Source of the DNA: CALGDE01 sp964655355
GTDB lineage: Bacteria; Cyanobacteriota; Cyanobacteriia; CACIAM-69d
Assembly: GCA_964655355.1 (NCBI GenBank)
Contig: CAZZMD010000007.1
Span: 49,700-113,699 of the forward strand
Length of the DNA: 64,000 nucleotides
Direction: 5' to 3'
The notes beneath the pieces were generated by a model. The model saw only the letters and a list, made by a program, of their open reading frames with translations. It ran no database searches and was not told where the DNA came from. The translations under genes were made by a program, and so were the position numbers. Each line of letters opens with the position of its first letter. Positions within the stretch are counted from its first letter, which is position 1. This document shows positions 17,393 through 25,425 of the stretch, one piece after another.

Positions 17393-17866
17393 TTAGTCGT
17401 CATCCATCATGGACTGCAAGTAATTTTCCAGACCCGTGTTTTGGACTAAGGATTGCTGGGTTTCCAACCAGTCAATATAATCCTCAGTCTTACCCAGCAG
17501 GCTCTCCAGAATATCCCGGCTCAGAAAATCTTCCTGGGACTCACAAAAGGCGATCGCCCCCTGGAGCTGGGTCCGAATATCCCCATAAACCGTCAGATCA
17601 TTCCCAAAAATCTCCGACACGTCTTCCCCAATGGACAGCCGTCCCAAATCTTGCAAATTGGGTAGCCCTTCCAAAAACAGAATGCGCTCAATCAAACTGT
17701 CCGCCTGCTTCATCGCAGAAATCGACATTTTATAGATATGCCCATTGAGGGAAGAGAGCCCCCAGTTCTTGCACATCCGCGCATGGAGAAACAGTTGGTT
17801 GATCGCCCCCAGTTGTAGGGTCAATGCCCCATTCAGGTGACCAATCACCTCAGAATTACCTTTCAT
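17393..17866 (-). CDS. bfr: Bacterioferritin, haem-type subunit (degenerate ferroxidase site)
   Basis: 157 residues from the ATG at 17866; AGAGGG lies about 9 bases upstream. It keeps Met52, the axial haem ligand that sits at the subunit dimer interface. The diiron ligands are mostly lost: residue 18 is Gln, 51 Ala and 54 Gln. It should bind haem and probably conduct electrons for iron release, but not catalyse iron oxidation. The Bfr with the intact diiron site is directly downstream on the same strand, and Bfd, the electron donor to Bfr haem, is divergent upstream, so the three genes form an iron storage/release unit. A triplicated GTTGCAAAAC element lies in the divergent spacer. Confidence 0.93.
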   Translation of the reverse strand: MKGNSEVIGHLNGALTLQLGAINQLFLHARMCKNWGLSSLNGHIYKMSISAMKQADSLIERILFLEGLPNLQDLGRLSIGEDVSEIFGNDLTVYGDIRTQLQGAIAFCESQEDFLSRDILESLLGKTEDYIDWLETQQSLVQNTGLENYLQSMMDDD

Positions 17867-17977
17867 TGATTCCACCCTCTAGGGAAGTCGAAACACCAGT
17901 GAGATAGACCCAGATCCAAGCCACTTCAGGATGACTGGCACCATCCTGATCACTCAACCTGAATCAACGGCGTCTTC

Positions 17978-18012
17978 GTTGCAAAACCTTGTTGCAAAAC
18001 AAGTTGCAAAAC
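17978..18012. promoter_or_regulatory. Triplicated GTTGCAAAAC element in the bfr/bfd divergent spacer
   Basis: GTTGCAAAAC occurs at 17978-17987, 17991-18000 and 18003-18012, with 13- and 12-nt spacing, about one helical turn. The spacer (17867-18188, 322 bp) separates the haem-type bfr from bfd and holds no gene. The spacing would suit a cooperatively bound regulator, but a simple tandem duplication is equally possible. Confidence 0.5.
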
Positions 18013-18188
18013 AAAGAAACCGAAAGCTTGATCCATGAAATCAACATAGAACACCAATCCGATTAGCCACAACCCCCTTCCCACAAGGGATTGAGAGATC
18101 TTTGTTGAAATTGATTGCCATTTGCTAATGCGACAGATTATCATCAAGACGTTCCCACATCACCCTCTCAAGATAGGGTTTAGCGCCC

Positions 18189-18383
18189 ATGTACGTCTGT
18201 ATCTGCAATGCGGTTCGGGATCGGGATATTCAAGCGGCCGTGGACCGAGGTGTGTGCTCCATGGCTGGCCTATGCCAATCCCTTAAGGTTGGAGACCGCT
18301 GTGGCCGATGCGCTGGCTTTGCCGAAGAGACCTTGCAAAAGGTATTGGATGATACGGTTTCGCCGCCCCGCCAGAAGCCCTAG
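18189..18383 (+). CDS. bfd: Bacterioferritin-associated ferredoxin (Bfd-like)
   Basis: 64 residues. A BFD-type [2Fe-2S] domain with Cys4 and Cys6 (VCICNAV) and the C-terminal pair CGRC (Cys38, Cys41), the classic C-x-C ... C-x2-C ligand set. In E. coli and Pseudomonas Bfd docks on bacterioferritin and passes electrons to its haem to mobilise stored iron. Head-to-head placement with the haem-type bfr supports the same role here. Two extra cysteines at 23 and 29 are not ligands in the known family. A partial Fur-box-like stretch (GATAATGATT) lies downstream at about 18400, on the wrong side to be its operator. Confidence 0.92.
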   Translation: MYVCICNAVRDRDIQAAVDRGVCSMAGLCQSLKVGDRCGRCAGFAEETLQKVLDDTVSPPRQKP

Positions 18384-18670
18384 GGCGCGACTGACTCAAT
18401 ACTGATAATGATTCCTGATGACAGTGGCCGTGGAATCGAGATGGATGATTCTGTCTGAACGCATAAGGCCGCATCTAATGTTCGAAAAAAAGTCTGGAAA
18501 TCCACAATTTTTAATAAAGAATTATGGCTGGATTGTGATCGGTGTTACCTGGATTGGGTTCAAGGAATCCGGTTTGACGGTCTGATGGGCTCCGTGATTT
18601 CCATGGGGAGGATATGGCACGATTGAGAGTCGTGCTTCATCCTGCGCTGTCCTCCCTGTTCGGTTGATCT

Positions 18671-20095
18671 ATGAGCTATCTCAAGTCCCACCCTCCGTCG
18701 AATCGTCGTCCGTCTACGGAACAGTTGCGGCAGTTACGCGATCGCTTGGATTTGCAGCTTCAGGCGGTGGCGTCGCTGATTCTGTTCCCCGGCGCGATTA
18801 CGGGGGAGCCGGGGCAGACGTTTATGGGGGTGCTCCAGGGGTTGCGGGATGCGAGTTATCCGTCCGTGGGGCCGCTGGAGGCCTATGGGGATTGGTTTCG
18901 GTCCCTGGCGCGGGATGGCCGTAGTTGGCGGGGATGGATTATTGACTGTGTGCTGAAGGCGGAAAATCCGTTTTCGGAGGCGGCTCAGTCGAAGGCGTTT
19001 GAGGATTTGCCCGAACCTTTGGTGGTGGCGGCGCGGCAGGATTTGGACGCGTTGGGGGCGATCGCTGGCTGTGATGATGCGGATCTGGCGAAGTGGGCGG
19101 TGACGTTTGCGCCCCAGGGGACGACGCTGCCCTGTTGGGAGGGGCGATCGCCGGAGGCGGTGAAGTCGACGGGGGCGGAGGAATTGGCGGCGGCGATCGC
19201 TCAGTTACCGATTACGCTCAATGAGTCGGAGGATTGGGGGGAGCATCTGGAAACGTTGGCGGCCTATTACCGGACGGTGGGCATTGGTCAGTATCGGGAT
19301 ACCCGCGCCTTTCGATGGCGATCGCAGCGGTTGTTATCGATTTCCCGTCCCAGTGCGATCGCCCTTGGGGATTTGGTGGGCTATGACTCGCCGAAGGGGC
19401 AATTGGTACGCAATACGGAGTTTTTATTGGCGGGCCATCGGGCCTTAAACGTACTCCTCTATGGGAGTCGGGGGTCGGGAAAGTCGTCCCTGGTTAAGGC
19501 GTTGCTGTCGGAGTATGGCGATCGCGGATTGCGGTTGGTGGAGGTGGAGAAGGATGAGTTGCGATCGCTGCCGGATTTAGTGGATCAGTTGGCGGGGGCA
19601 CCGGATCGCTACAAGTTCATTGTGTTTGTGGATGATTTGTCCTTTGAGGAGGATGACAATGATTTCAAGGCGCTGAAAGTTGTGTTGGAGGGCAGCACGA
19701 CGGAGCGTCCGGATAATGTGGTGGTTTATGCGACGACCAATCGCCGTCATTTGGTGCGGGAATATTTTGAGGAGCGCCCCCGCCCTAAGGATGCGGATGA
19801 GATCCATAACTGGGATACGGTCCAGGAGAAGCTATCTTTTAGCGATCGCTTTGGGTTGACGTTGACCTTTGGACCGGCGAATCAGGATACCTATCTGGAG
19901 ATTGTGAATCACCTGGCGAGTCAGGCGGGCATCACCGAGAAAATCACGCCGGAGGATTTAAAATTCCGGGCATTGCAGTGGGCGACTCAGCATAACGGTC
20001 GGTCCGGGCGATCGGCGCGGCAATTTATGGATTACCTCACCGCCGACCTTGCCCTAGAATCAAATTCGGACTCCTCGACCGCCGACCCCGAGTAG
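18671..20095 (+). CDS. DUF815 family AAA-type ATPase
   Basis: 474 residues. The C-terminal ~260 residues are DUF815: ALNVLLYGSRGSGKSSLVKALL (Walker A), FIVFVDDLSFEEDDNDFKALKVVLEG (Walker B), VVVYATTNRRHLVREYFEERP (sensor 1 Asn) and FSDRFGLTLTF. The N-terminal half is alpha-rich and family-specific. These ATPases are widespread in bacteria but of unknown role. The frame has strongly GC-biased third positions and HIP1 sites, so it is native. No partner gene is adjacent; the GNAT gene downstream differs in composition. The ~290-bp spacer upstream (18384-18670) holds no gene I can see. Confidence 0.87.
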   Translation: MSYLKSHPPSNRRPSTEQLRQLRDRLDLQLQAVASLILFPGAITGEPGQTFMGVLQGLRDASYPSVGPLEAYGDWFRSLARDGRSWRGWIIDCVLKAENPFSEAAQSKAFEDLPEPLVVAARQDLDALGAIAGCDDADLAKWAVTFAPQGTTLPCWEGRSPEAVKSTGAEELAAAIAQLPITLNESEDWGEHLETLAAYYRTVGIGQYRDTRAFRWRSQRLLSISRPSAIALGDLVGYDSPKGQLVRNTEFLLAGHRALNVLLYGSRGSGKSSLVKALLSEYGDRGLRLVEVEKDELRSLPDLVDQLAGAPDRYKFIVFVDDLSFEEDDNDFKALKVVLEGSTTERPDNVVVYATTNRRHLVREYFEERPRPKDADEIHNWDTVQEKLSFSDRFGLTLTFGPANQDTYLEIVNHLASQAGITEKITPEDLKFRALQWATQHNGRSGRSARQFMDYLTADLALESNSDSSTADPE

Positions 20096-20170
20096 TTTTT
20101 AGTTTTTAGCTTCAAAAGCAGCAGCATTTCCTGCGAGTTGACAACGCCGAAAAATCTAAAGTGATACCGA

Positions 20171-20192
20171 ATTGATTAATGATTGATTAATG
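20171..20192. repeat. 11-nt perfect tandem duplication at the GNAT start codon
   Basis: ATTGATTAATG at 20171-20181 is repeated at 20182-20192; the second copy ends in the ATG start of the GNAT gene (20190-20192), so the duplication also duplicates the start codon. Confidence 0.85.
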
Positions 20193-20657
20193 AATGTTAG
20201 AACTGCCACTTCTGAAGACATACCACTCATTTTTTCATTTATTAAGAAGAAAGCAGAGTTCGACCGAAGCATCGGTGCCTATTCTGGGGTATTGCAAGTA
20301 TCCGAGGATAAAATACGCAAAACACTTTTTGGCACAACACCTTTTTCTTTCGTTTTGTTCGCGGAGGATTCGGGTTTAGAAATCGGTTTTGCATTGTATG
20401 GATTCAGATATTCATCATTTGCAGGACAGCCCAGTATCTGGCTAGATGATCTGTACGTAGATGAGGATCAGAGAAGTCAGGGTGCAGGCGCGCGATTGAT
20501 GAATCAACTGGCTCGGATTGCCAAGTTACATGACTGTACCCATCTTGCTTGGACTGCAGATGCTCGAAACACTCGTGGGCTCAGCTTTTATCATCGGTTA
20601 GGTGCTGAGGTTACGGAACGGCATGGGAATCGATGTTTTTTGCGATGGGTGCCGTAG
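20190..20657 (+). CDS. GNAT family N-acetyltransferase
   Basis: 155 residues. GNAT fold, expected to transfer an acetyl group from acetyl-CoA to an amine. Visible are the N-terminal VRTATSEDIPLIFSFIKKKAEF, the beta4 strand SIWLDDLYVDEDQRSQGAGARL with the pyrophosphate-binding Q-x-x-G-x-G/A (residues about 94-99) and the C-terminal TRGLSFYHRLGAEV. The closest known group is the thialysine/diamine acetyltransferase-like set, but the substrate is not certain. The gene is clearly more AT-rich than its surroundings and has no HIP1 site, suggesting acquisition. Confidence 0.87.
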   Translation: MNVRTATSEDIPLIFSFIKKKAEFDRSIGAYSGVLQVSEDKIRKTLFGTTPFSFVLFAEDSGLEIGFALYGFRYSSFAGQPSIWLDDLYVDEDQRSQGAGARLMNQLARIAKLHDCTHLAWTADARNTRGLSFYHRLGAEVTERHGNRCFLRWVP

Positions 20658-20859
20658 TTGTAGAGAAGTATGGTGGATTCTGAGAACGGGATAAGCTTTC
20701 AGTTGTAAAAGTGTATGGATGCCTCAAAATCGCTGAAACGACGTAGTCTCGTGTGGATTCGTATTGAGAGAACTAGGGCAGAATGCGGCCTTTGGCTGAT
20801 CCCGTACTGACGTTCAATAGTCTTGCGCTTTATTTTTGAGTCCTATTCCTTAGCCTTCA

Positions 20860-22062
20860 ATGAACCAGCGATCGCTCCCGACTTATCCCGCCCTGACCAA
20901 CAAAACCTATGGCAATTACGGCGGACAGGGGCCCATGGCCCAGGTCACCTTGGATGCGATCGCCCAGGCCTATCGGGAGATTCAAACCCTCGGTCCCTTT
21001 GGCGCTGCGGTTAACGAGTGGATTGATCGGGAAATTACGGCCCTGCGGGAGGCGATCGCCCAGGAATTGCACGTGAATCCCGACACCATCGCCCTGACGG
21101 AAAACGTCACTGACGGCTGCAATATTGCCCTCTGGGGATTGCATTGGCAGTCGGGTGATCGCATTTTGATGTCCGACAGTGAGCACCCCGGCGTTATTGC
21201 GATCATCCAGGAGTTGGGGCATCGGTTTGGCGTTGAAACGGATATCTATAACATTCAGGATTTGGAGCGGGACGAAGACGCGGGCGATCGCATTGCTGCC
21301 GGTCTTACCCCTCGCACTAAGCTAGTGCTGCTCAGCCATATCGCCTGGAATACCGGTGCCGTTTTGCCCCTGTCGGCGATCGTGGAAAGTTGTCATCAAA
21401 ACGGCACGTTGGTTCTGGTGGATGCGGCCCAATCCGTCGGTATGTTGCCCCTCAGTCTGACTGAAATTGGCGTCGATTTTTATGCGTTTACCGGTCACAA
21501 ATGGCTGTGTGGTCCCAACGGTGTCGGCGGTCTTTACATCAATCCCGAGCTGTCCTCAAACACCTCAAACATAAGACTTCGTCCCACGTTTATGGGCTGG
21601 CGCAGTATTAAGATTACTGGCGCGGGGCAGCCCGCTGGCTATGAAACCACCGCCAAGCAATATGAGGTGGCTACCTCGGCCTATCCCCTTTATGTGGGCC
21701 TTCGCACCGCCATAGAACAACATCAGGCTTGGGGCACTGCCGAAGAACGCTATCTCCGCATCTGTTATTTCAGCGATCGCACCTGGACTCAATTGCAAGC
21801 GATCGCCGGTGTCCACTGTCTCCATCCCACGCCCCCCCAGTCAGGGCTGATTGCGTTTCAGGTGGGCGATCGCTCCGATAGCAAATCACTTAGGGTGCGT
21901 CATCAATTGATCGTTAATCGGTTGGAACAGGAGCACCAGATTCTGACCCGTACCCTGCTTAACCCGTCCTGCATTCGGGTTTGTTGGCACTACCTCAGCA
22001 CCGAAAAGGACGGCGATCGCTTCATTGACGCCCTAGAAAAAATCCTGTCCAGCCTGGGGTAA
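20860..22062 (+). CDS. L-cysteine/cystine lyase (C-DES-like), class V aminotransferase fold
   Basis: 400 residues, PLP-dependent fold type I. The PLP lysine is in YAFTGHKWLCGP and the preceding LVDAAQSVGMLPLSL holds the pyridine-binding Asp. The N-terminus (YPALTNKTYGNYGGQGP) and the segment ALTENVTDGCNIALWGLHW closely resemble Synechocystis C-DES, which splits cystine or cysteine to cysteine persulfide, pyruvate and ammonia and can feed iron-sulfur cluster assembly. Cysteine desulfurases of the SufS type would have a different active-site loop. This is family recall and was not tested by alignment. ATG at 20860. Confidence 0.85.
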   Translation: MNQRSLPTYPALTNKTYGNYGGQGPMAQVTLDAIAQAYREIQTLGPFGAAVNEWIDREITALREAIAQELHVNPDTIALTENVTDGCNIALWGLHWQSGDRILMSDSEHPGVIAIIQELGHRFGVETDIYNIQDLERDEDAGDRIAAGLTPRTKLVLLSHIAWNTGAVLPLSAIVESCHQNGTLVLVDAAQSVGMLPLSLTEIGVDFYAFTGHKWLCGPNGVGGLYINPELSSNTSNIRLRPTFMGWRSIKITGAGQPAGYETTAKQYEVATSAYPLYVGLRTAIEQHQAWGTAEERYLRICYFSDRTWTQLQAIAGVHCLHPTPPQSGLIAFQVGDRSDSKSLRVRHQLIVNRLEQEHQILTRTLLNPSCIRVCWHYLSTEKDGDRFIDALEKILSSLG

Positions 22063-22262
22063 ACGCTGACGGGAAACACAAAGAAATTCAGCGCTTCCAA
22101 GACAATCTTTAATCTGCCCCCGTCCGGATAGGGCCCCTGCCCTGACCGTAAAACGAGGGTAGGTTATGGTGTGAACGAATACCCCACCTGTGCCCGCGAT
22201 CGCCCTGAAAAGCGCTCCCACAGCCCTTGCGGAAACCACTCTGCGGAAACTCCCGGAAAACA

Positions 22263-23216
22263 ATGAACCAGCCCCCCACCCAATCCCGCACCAAAGTGCC
22301 TGTGTCTGTTTTGATTCCCGCCAAAAATGAGGAATCGAACCTTCCCGCCTGCCTTGAGAGCGTGGCGCGGGCCGATGAAATTTTTGTGGTGGACTCCCAG
22401 AGTGAAGATCGCTCCGTTGAAATTTGTGAGGAGTATGGTGCAAAAGTTGTCCAGTTTGAATTCAACGGCACCTGGCCCAAGAAAAAGAACTGGTCGCTAG
22501 ATAACCTGCCCTTCCGCAACGAGTGGGTCTTGATTGTGGACTGTGATGAGCGCATCACGGACGCCTCTTGGGATGAAATTGCCGAGAAAATCAAAGCCCC
22601 TGGATTCTCTGGCTACTACATCAACCGTCGGGTCTTTTTCCTGGGCAAATGGATCCGCCATGGGGGCAAATATCCCGACTGGAATCTACGTTTGTTTAAG
22701 CACGCCGTCGGTCGCTACGAAAACCTCGGCACCGAGAATATCCGCAACACCGGTGATAACGAAGTCCACGAACACGTCATCATCCATCCCAACGACGGTC
22801 AAACGGGCTATCTCGACGAAGATATGATGCATATCGATTTCCGAGATATTTACCATTGGCTCGCTCGCCATAATCGCTATTCCAACTGGGAAGCTCAGGT
22901 CTATCTCAACATCCTGCAGGGGCGCAGCGCCTCGGGCACCATTGGCAGCGATTTATTCGGTGACTCGGTAAAACGGAAGCGGGCCCTGAAGCAAATTTGG
23001 GTCCGCCTGCCCTTCAAACCCACCATCCGTTTCATCCTGTTTTATTTCCTACGGCTGGGTTTTCTGGATGGCTACCCCGGCTATGTGTATGCGCGAATGA
23101 TCAGCCAGTATGAATATCAAATTGGCGTCAAACTCTACGAGCTGCGAGCATTTGGCGGGCAACTGAACGTTCAAGCGGCCCAACAATCAGCAAAAGCGGC
23201 CCGCAGTCGCGCTTAG
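22263..23216 (+). CDS. Glycosyltransferase family 2 (WaaE/KdtX-like)
   Basis: 317 residues from the ATG at 22263 (in-frame TTG at 22227 is less likely). GT-A fold: PVSVLIPAKNEESNLPACLES at the start, IFVVDSQSEDRS, and the metal-binding Asp region LIVDCDERIT. The insert WPKKKNWSLDNLPFRNEWV and the tail RFILFYFLRLGFLDGYPGYVYA are typical of the family-2 enzymes that add a sugar to lipopolysaccharide or capsule cores, with a C-terminal amphipathic membrane-associated part. It leads a run of glycan genes to 29788 on one strand; the next begins 13 bp after its stop. Confidence 0.88.
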   Translation: MNQPPTQSRTKVPVSVLIPAKNEESNLPACLESVARADEIFVVDSQSEDRSVEICEEYGAKVVQFEFNGTWPKKKNWSLDNLPFRNEWVLIVDCDERITDASWDEIAEKIKAPGFSGYYINRRVFFLGKWIRHGGKYPDWNLRLFKHAVGRYENLGTENIRNTGDNEVHEHVIIHPNDGQTGYLDEDMMHIDFRDIYHWLARHNRYSNWEAQVYLNILQGRSASGTIGSDLFGDSVKRKRALKQIWVRLPFKPTIRFILFYFLRLGFLDGYPGYVYARMISQYEYQIGVKLYELRAFGGQLNVQAAQQSAKAARSRA

Positions 23217-23229
23217 GATCCAGCAAGCC

Positions 23230-23871
23230 ATGGTGAATCCCTCGGTGAATCCTCCAGAATCGCGATCGCCCCAATATCCCCAGGGTTCTCCCCAGGACAT
23301 TGCCCTCAGCACCCCCCCGGTGATGGACCTCAGCCGTTATGAGCAAAGCTGGTATGACCGGGGGCGATCGGGCTGGTATGTATTGCTGTGGTGGCTAGTG
23401 CAGGCGATCGCCTTTCCCTTAACATTGCACTCCGCCCATGGCATCCGGCGGCAGATCTTGCGAGCCTTTGGCGCAAAAATTGGTAAAGGCGTCAGTATCC
23501 GTCCCACGGCCCGATTTACCTATCCCTGGAAGGTGGAAATCGGTGACTATAGCTGGGTTGGAGACGACGTTGTGTTTTATAGCCTGGCCCCCATTCGCCT
23601 GGGTCGCCATTGCGTGGTCTCCCAAAAATGTTATCTCTGTGCCGGCAGCCATGATCTGAGCCACCCGACCTTTGGATTAGAGGTGGCGGAAGTGGTCATC
23701 GGCAATGGGGCATGGGTGGCGACCGATTGTTTTATTGCACCGGGGGTGACCATTGGCGCTAACGCAGTCATCGGAGCCCGCAGCAGTGTTTTTCGGGATA
23801 TTCCTACCGGCAAAATCGCCGTCGGAAGTCCCTGCAAAGTGCGAGGCGATCGCGAAATGCGTATAGATTAA
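23230..23871 (+). CDS. WcaF-like hexapeptide O-acetyltransferase
   Basis: 213 residues. Left-handed beta-helix acetyltransferase of the colanic acid WcaF / putative colanic acid acetyltransferase type. The N-terminal WYVLLWWLVQAIAFPLTLHSAHGIRRQILRAFGAKIGKGVSIRP, hexapeptide repeats (VEIGDYSWVGDDVVFYSL, VVIGNGAWVATDCFIAPGV, IGANAVIGARSSV) and the catalytic-site His in CAGSHDLSH are all present. It should acetylate a sugar of a surface glycan. It is 13 bp after the GT2 gene and 35 bp before the next GT2, so probably one operon. Confidence 0.9.
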   Translation: MVNPSVNPPESRSPQYPQGSPQDIALSTPPVMDLSRYEQSWYDRGRSGWYVLLWWLVQAIAFPLTLHSAHGIRRQILRAFGAKIGKGVSIRPTARFTYPWKVEIGDYSWVGDDVVFYSLAPIRLGRHCVVSQKCYLCAGSHDLSHPTFGLEVAEVVIGNGAWVATDCFIAPGVTIGANAVIGARSSVFRDIPTGKIAVGSPCKVRGDREMRID

Positions 23872-23906
23872 GGGCTGATTCCGTTACCGTTTCACCCTTT
23901 GCACCG

Positions 23907-24797
23907 GTGTCTGTGGCCGCCCTATCGCTATCCGTTATTCTCACGACCTATCAATGCACCCGACGCGATCGCGGTGTCGAAATTTTCCAGCGCACCCTGG
24001 ATAGCCTGGCCGTTGCTCTGCGAACCTTTCAGCAGGCTTTCCCCCAGGTGAAATTAGACGGGGTGATTGTGGATGATAGTTCCACCGATGAAACTGTGGC
24101 GATCGCCCAAACCTGGCTAGCGTCCCTGAATAGCTCTGCGAATGGCCCTGCTCCTTGGCAACTATTTGTGCAGCCCGTCAACAGCGGCTTGTCGGCGGCA
24201 CGGAATTGCGGAGCGCGGATGACCCAGGGTGAGATCCTATGTTTTTGTGATGATGATGATATTTACTTCCCGGACCATTTTCAGGTGATTTACGAGGGGT
24301 TTCAAACGGCGTTACCCCTTGCGGCCCCTTTCCTCGTTAACTCACCGGGCGATCGCCCTGCCATTGTCACCACCGGCATGCGCTTTAGCGACCCGCTCCA
24401 CCCGGACTGGCATCAGGGCCTCGAAGCCACCATGGTTCAAAACCAAGGCATTCGGCGATCGCTCCATGAATTTATCGGTGGTTTTCCCGAGGACGACTGT
24501 TTCCGCAGCGGGGGAGAAGATTTGGCTTATGCCCGTTGGGCAGGCACCTTTGGGCGACGGCACCACCTTGCGATCGACACTGTGGAATATTGCCGTTATC
24601 CAGGAAGTTATTTTGATCGGCAGCTTGAAAAATTCCAGCAACCTCCGGATTTGGAACAACTTTCAAATCAGGTCCGTCAATCTCCGGAGAGTCTGACCGA
24701 CCATCAAGCCCGCATGGAAGCTTATCTCCAGCACCACCAACGCCTAACGGAAACCTTCCAACGGCAATGGCTATCGGTGATGGACGCCTCCCATTAG
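23907..24797 (+). CDS. Glycosyltransferase family 2
   Basis: 296 residues from a GTG at 23907. GT-A fold: LSVILTTYQCTRRDRGVEIF, then LDGVIVDDSSTDETVAIAQTWL, and the DXD-like metal site ILCFCDDDDIYFPDHF. The C-terminal third has the acceptor-side motif GGEDLAYARWAGTFG. Acceptor and donor cannot be assigned. Same strand and close spacing with the acetyltransferase suggest one surface-glycan pathway. The next gene on this strand is a small Cys protein whose role is unknown. Confidence 0.86.
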   Translation: MSVAALSLSVILTTYQCTRRDRGVEIFQRTLDSLAVALRTFQQAFPQVKLDGVIVDDSSTDETVAIAQTWLASLNSSANGPAPWQLFVQPVNSGLSAARNCGARMTQGEILCFCDDDDIYFPDHFQVIYEGFQTALPLAAPFLVNSPGDRPAIVTTGMRFSDPLHPDWHQGLEATMVQNQGIRRSLHEFIGGFPEDDCFRSGGEDLAYARWAGTFGRRHHLAIDTVEYCRYPGSYFDRQLEKFQQPPDLEQLSNQVRQSPESLTDHQARMEAYLQHHQRLTETFQRQWLSVMDASH

Positions 24798-24900
24798 TTG
24801 GGGCAGATTCCATAACAGAATTTCCTATCAAACTGGGAAATTTTGGGTTGGAGCCATGGGGGGCGGTATGGTTATGCGAAGAGAGAGGAGGAAAGCCCCT

Positions 24901-25152
24901 ATGTCTGAAACGGCAATGTCTGAAACGGCATCTCAAACTTGCAGTATCTGCGGCGTCAAAATTGAACCGTCTCCCCATGGCGATCGCGTTTACTTTTCCT
25001 ACGGTCCTCCGGGCGATCGCGCCAAACTGTGGAGTCGGGTGTGTAAGTTCGTGAGCGATCGCCCCGGTTGCCTGAACCAGGATCAAGCAGCGATCGGTCC
25101 CATCGGTGCCAGTGCCGGTTATAACCCCGATCCCAACTCCTCCGCGTCCTAA
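24901..25152 (+). CDS. Small zinc-ribbon-like cyanobacterial protein
   Basis: 83 residues from the ATG at 24901; AGGAGG stands 10-15 bases upstream. Two CxxC-like elements (CSIC near residue 16 and VCKFVSDRPGC near 50-60) could bind zinc. The core DRVYFSYGPPGDRAKLWSRVC recurs in cyanobacterial small proteins of unknown function, from memory. The N-terminus is a 15-nt tandem duplication coding MSETA twice, so two in-frame ATGs exist at 24901 and 24916; the second may also start translation. It lies inside the glycan block but shows no sign of a glycan role. Confidence 0.8.
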   Translation: MSETAMSETASQTCSICGVKIEPSPHGDRVYFSYGPPGDRAKLWSRVCKFVSDRPGCLNQDQAAIGPIGASAGYNPDPNSSAS

Positions 25153-25257
25153 CAAAATCCCGTTTTTAACGCTCCATCTCTGGAGCGATCGTGGGACGCA
25201 AAGGAATTTGCCGCGACACTGTAGGATAAACCCCAGATATCGAGCGTTTCGGGACCG

Positions 25258-25283
25258 GTGCTGTGTTTTAGTGCTGTGTTTTA
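25258..25283. repeat. 13-nt perfect tandem duplication
   Basis: GTGCTGTGTTTTA at 25258-25270 is repeated at 25271-25283 in the spacer before the GT4 gene. The rest of the 273-bp spacer (25153-25425) shows nothing I can name. Confidence 0.9.
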
Positions 25284-25425
25284 CAGGGCACCTAATAAAA
25301 CAAAACATCTCCCAATTCCCAGGAGGTGTCCTGACTCCCCCTAGGCATCGAGAAAAAGTGGCTTAGTTCCACGGGTTTATCCACTGTTCCGCCCTTTTGA
25401 AAACGACCTAATATTCTTCTCGGCT

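Noticed and set aside
18395..18420. Fur box near bfd
   Set aside because: Only one half (GATAATGATT) matches the consensus and it lies downstream of bfd and well upstream of the next gene.
20860..22062. SufS-type cysteine desulfurase
   Set aside because: The N-terminal region and the sequence around the PLP lysine resemble the cyanobacterial cystine lyase C-DES; no suf genes are adjacent.
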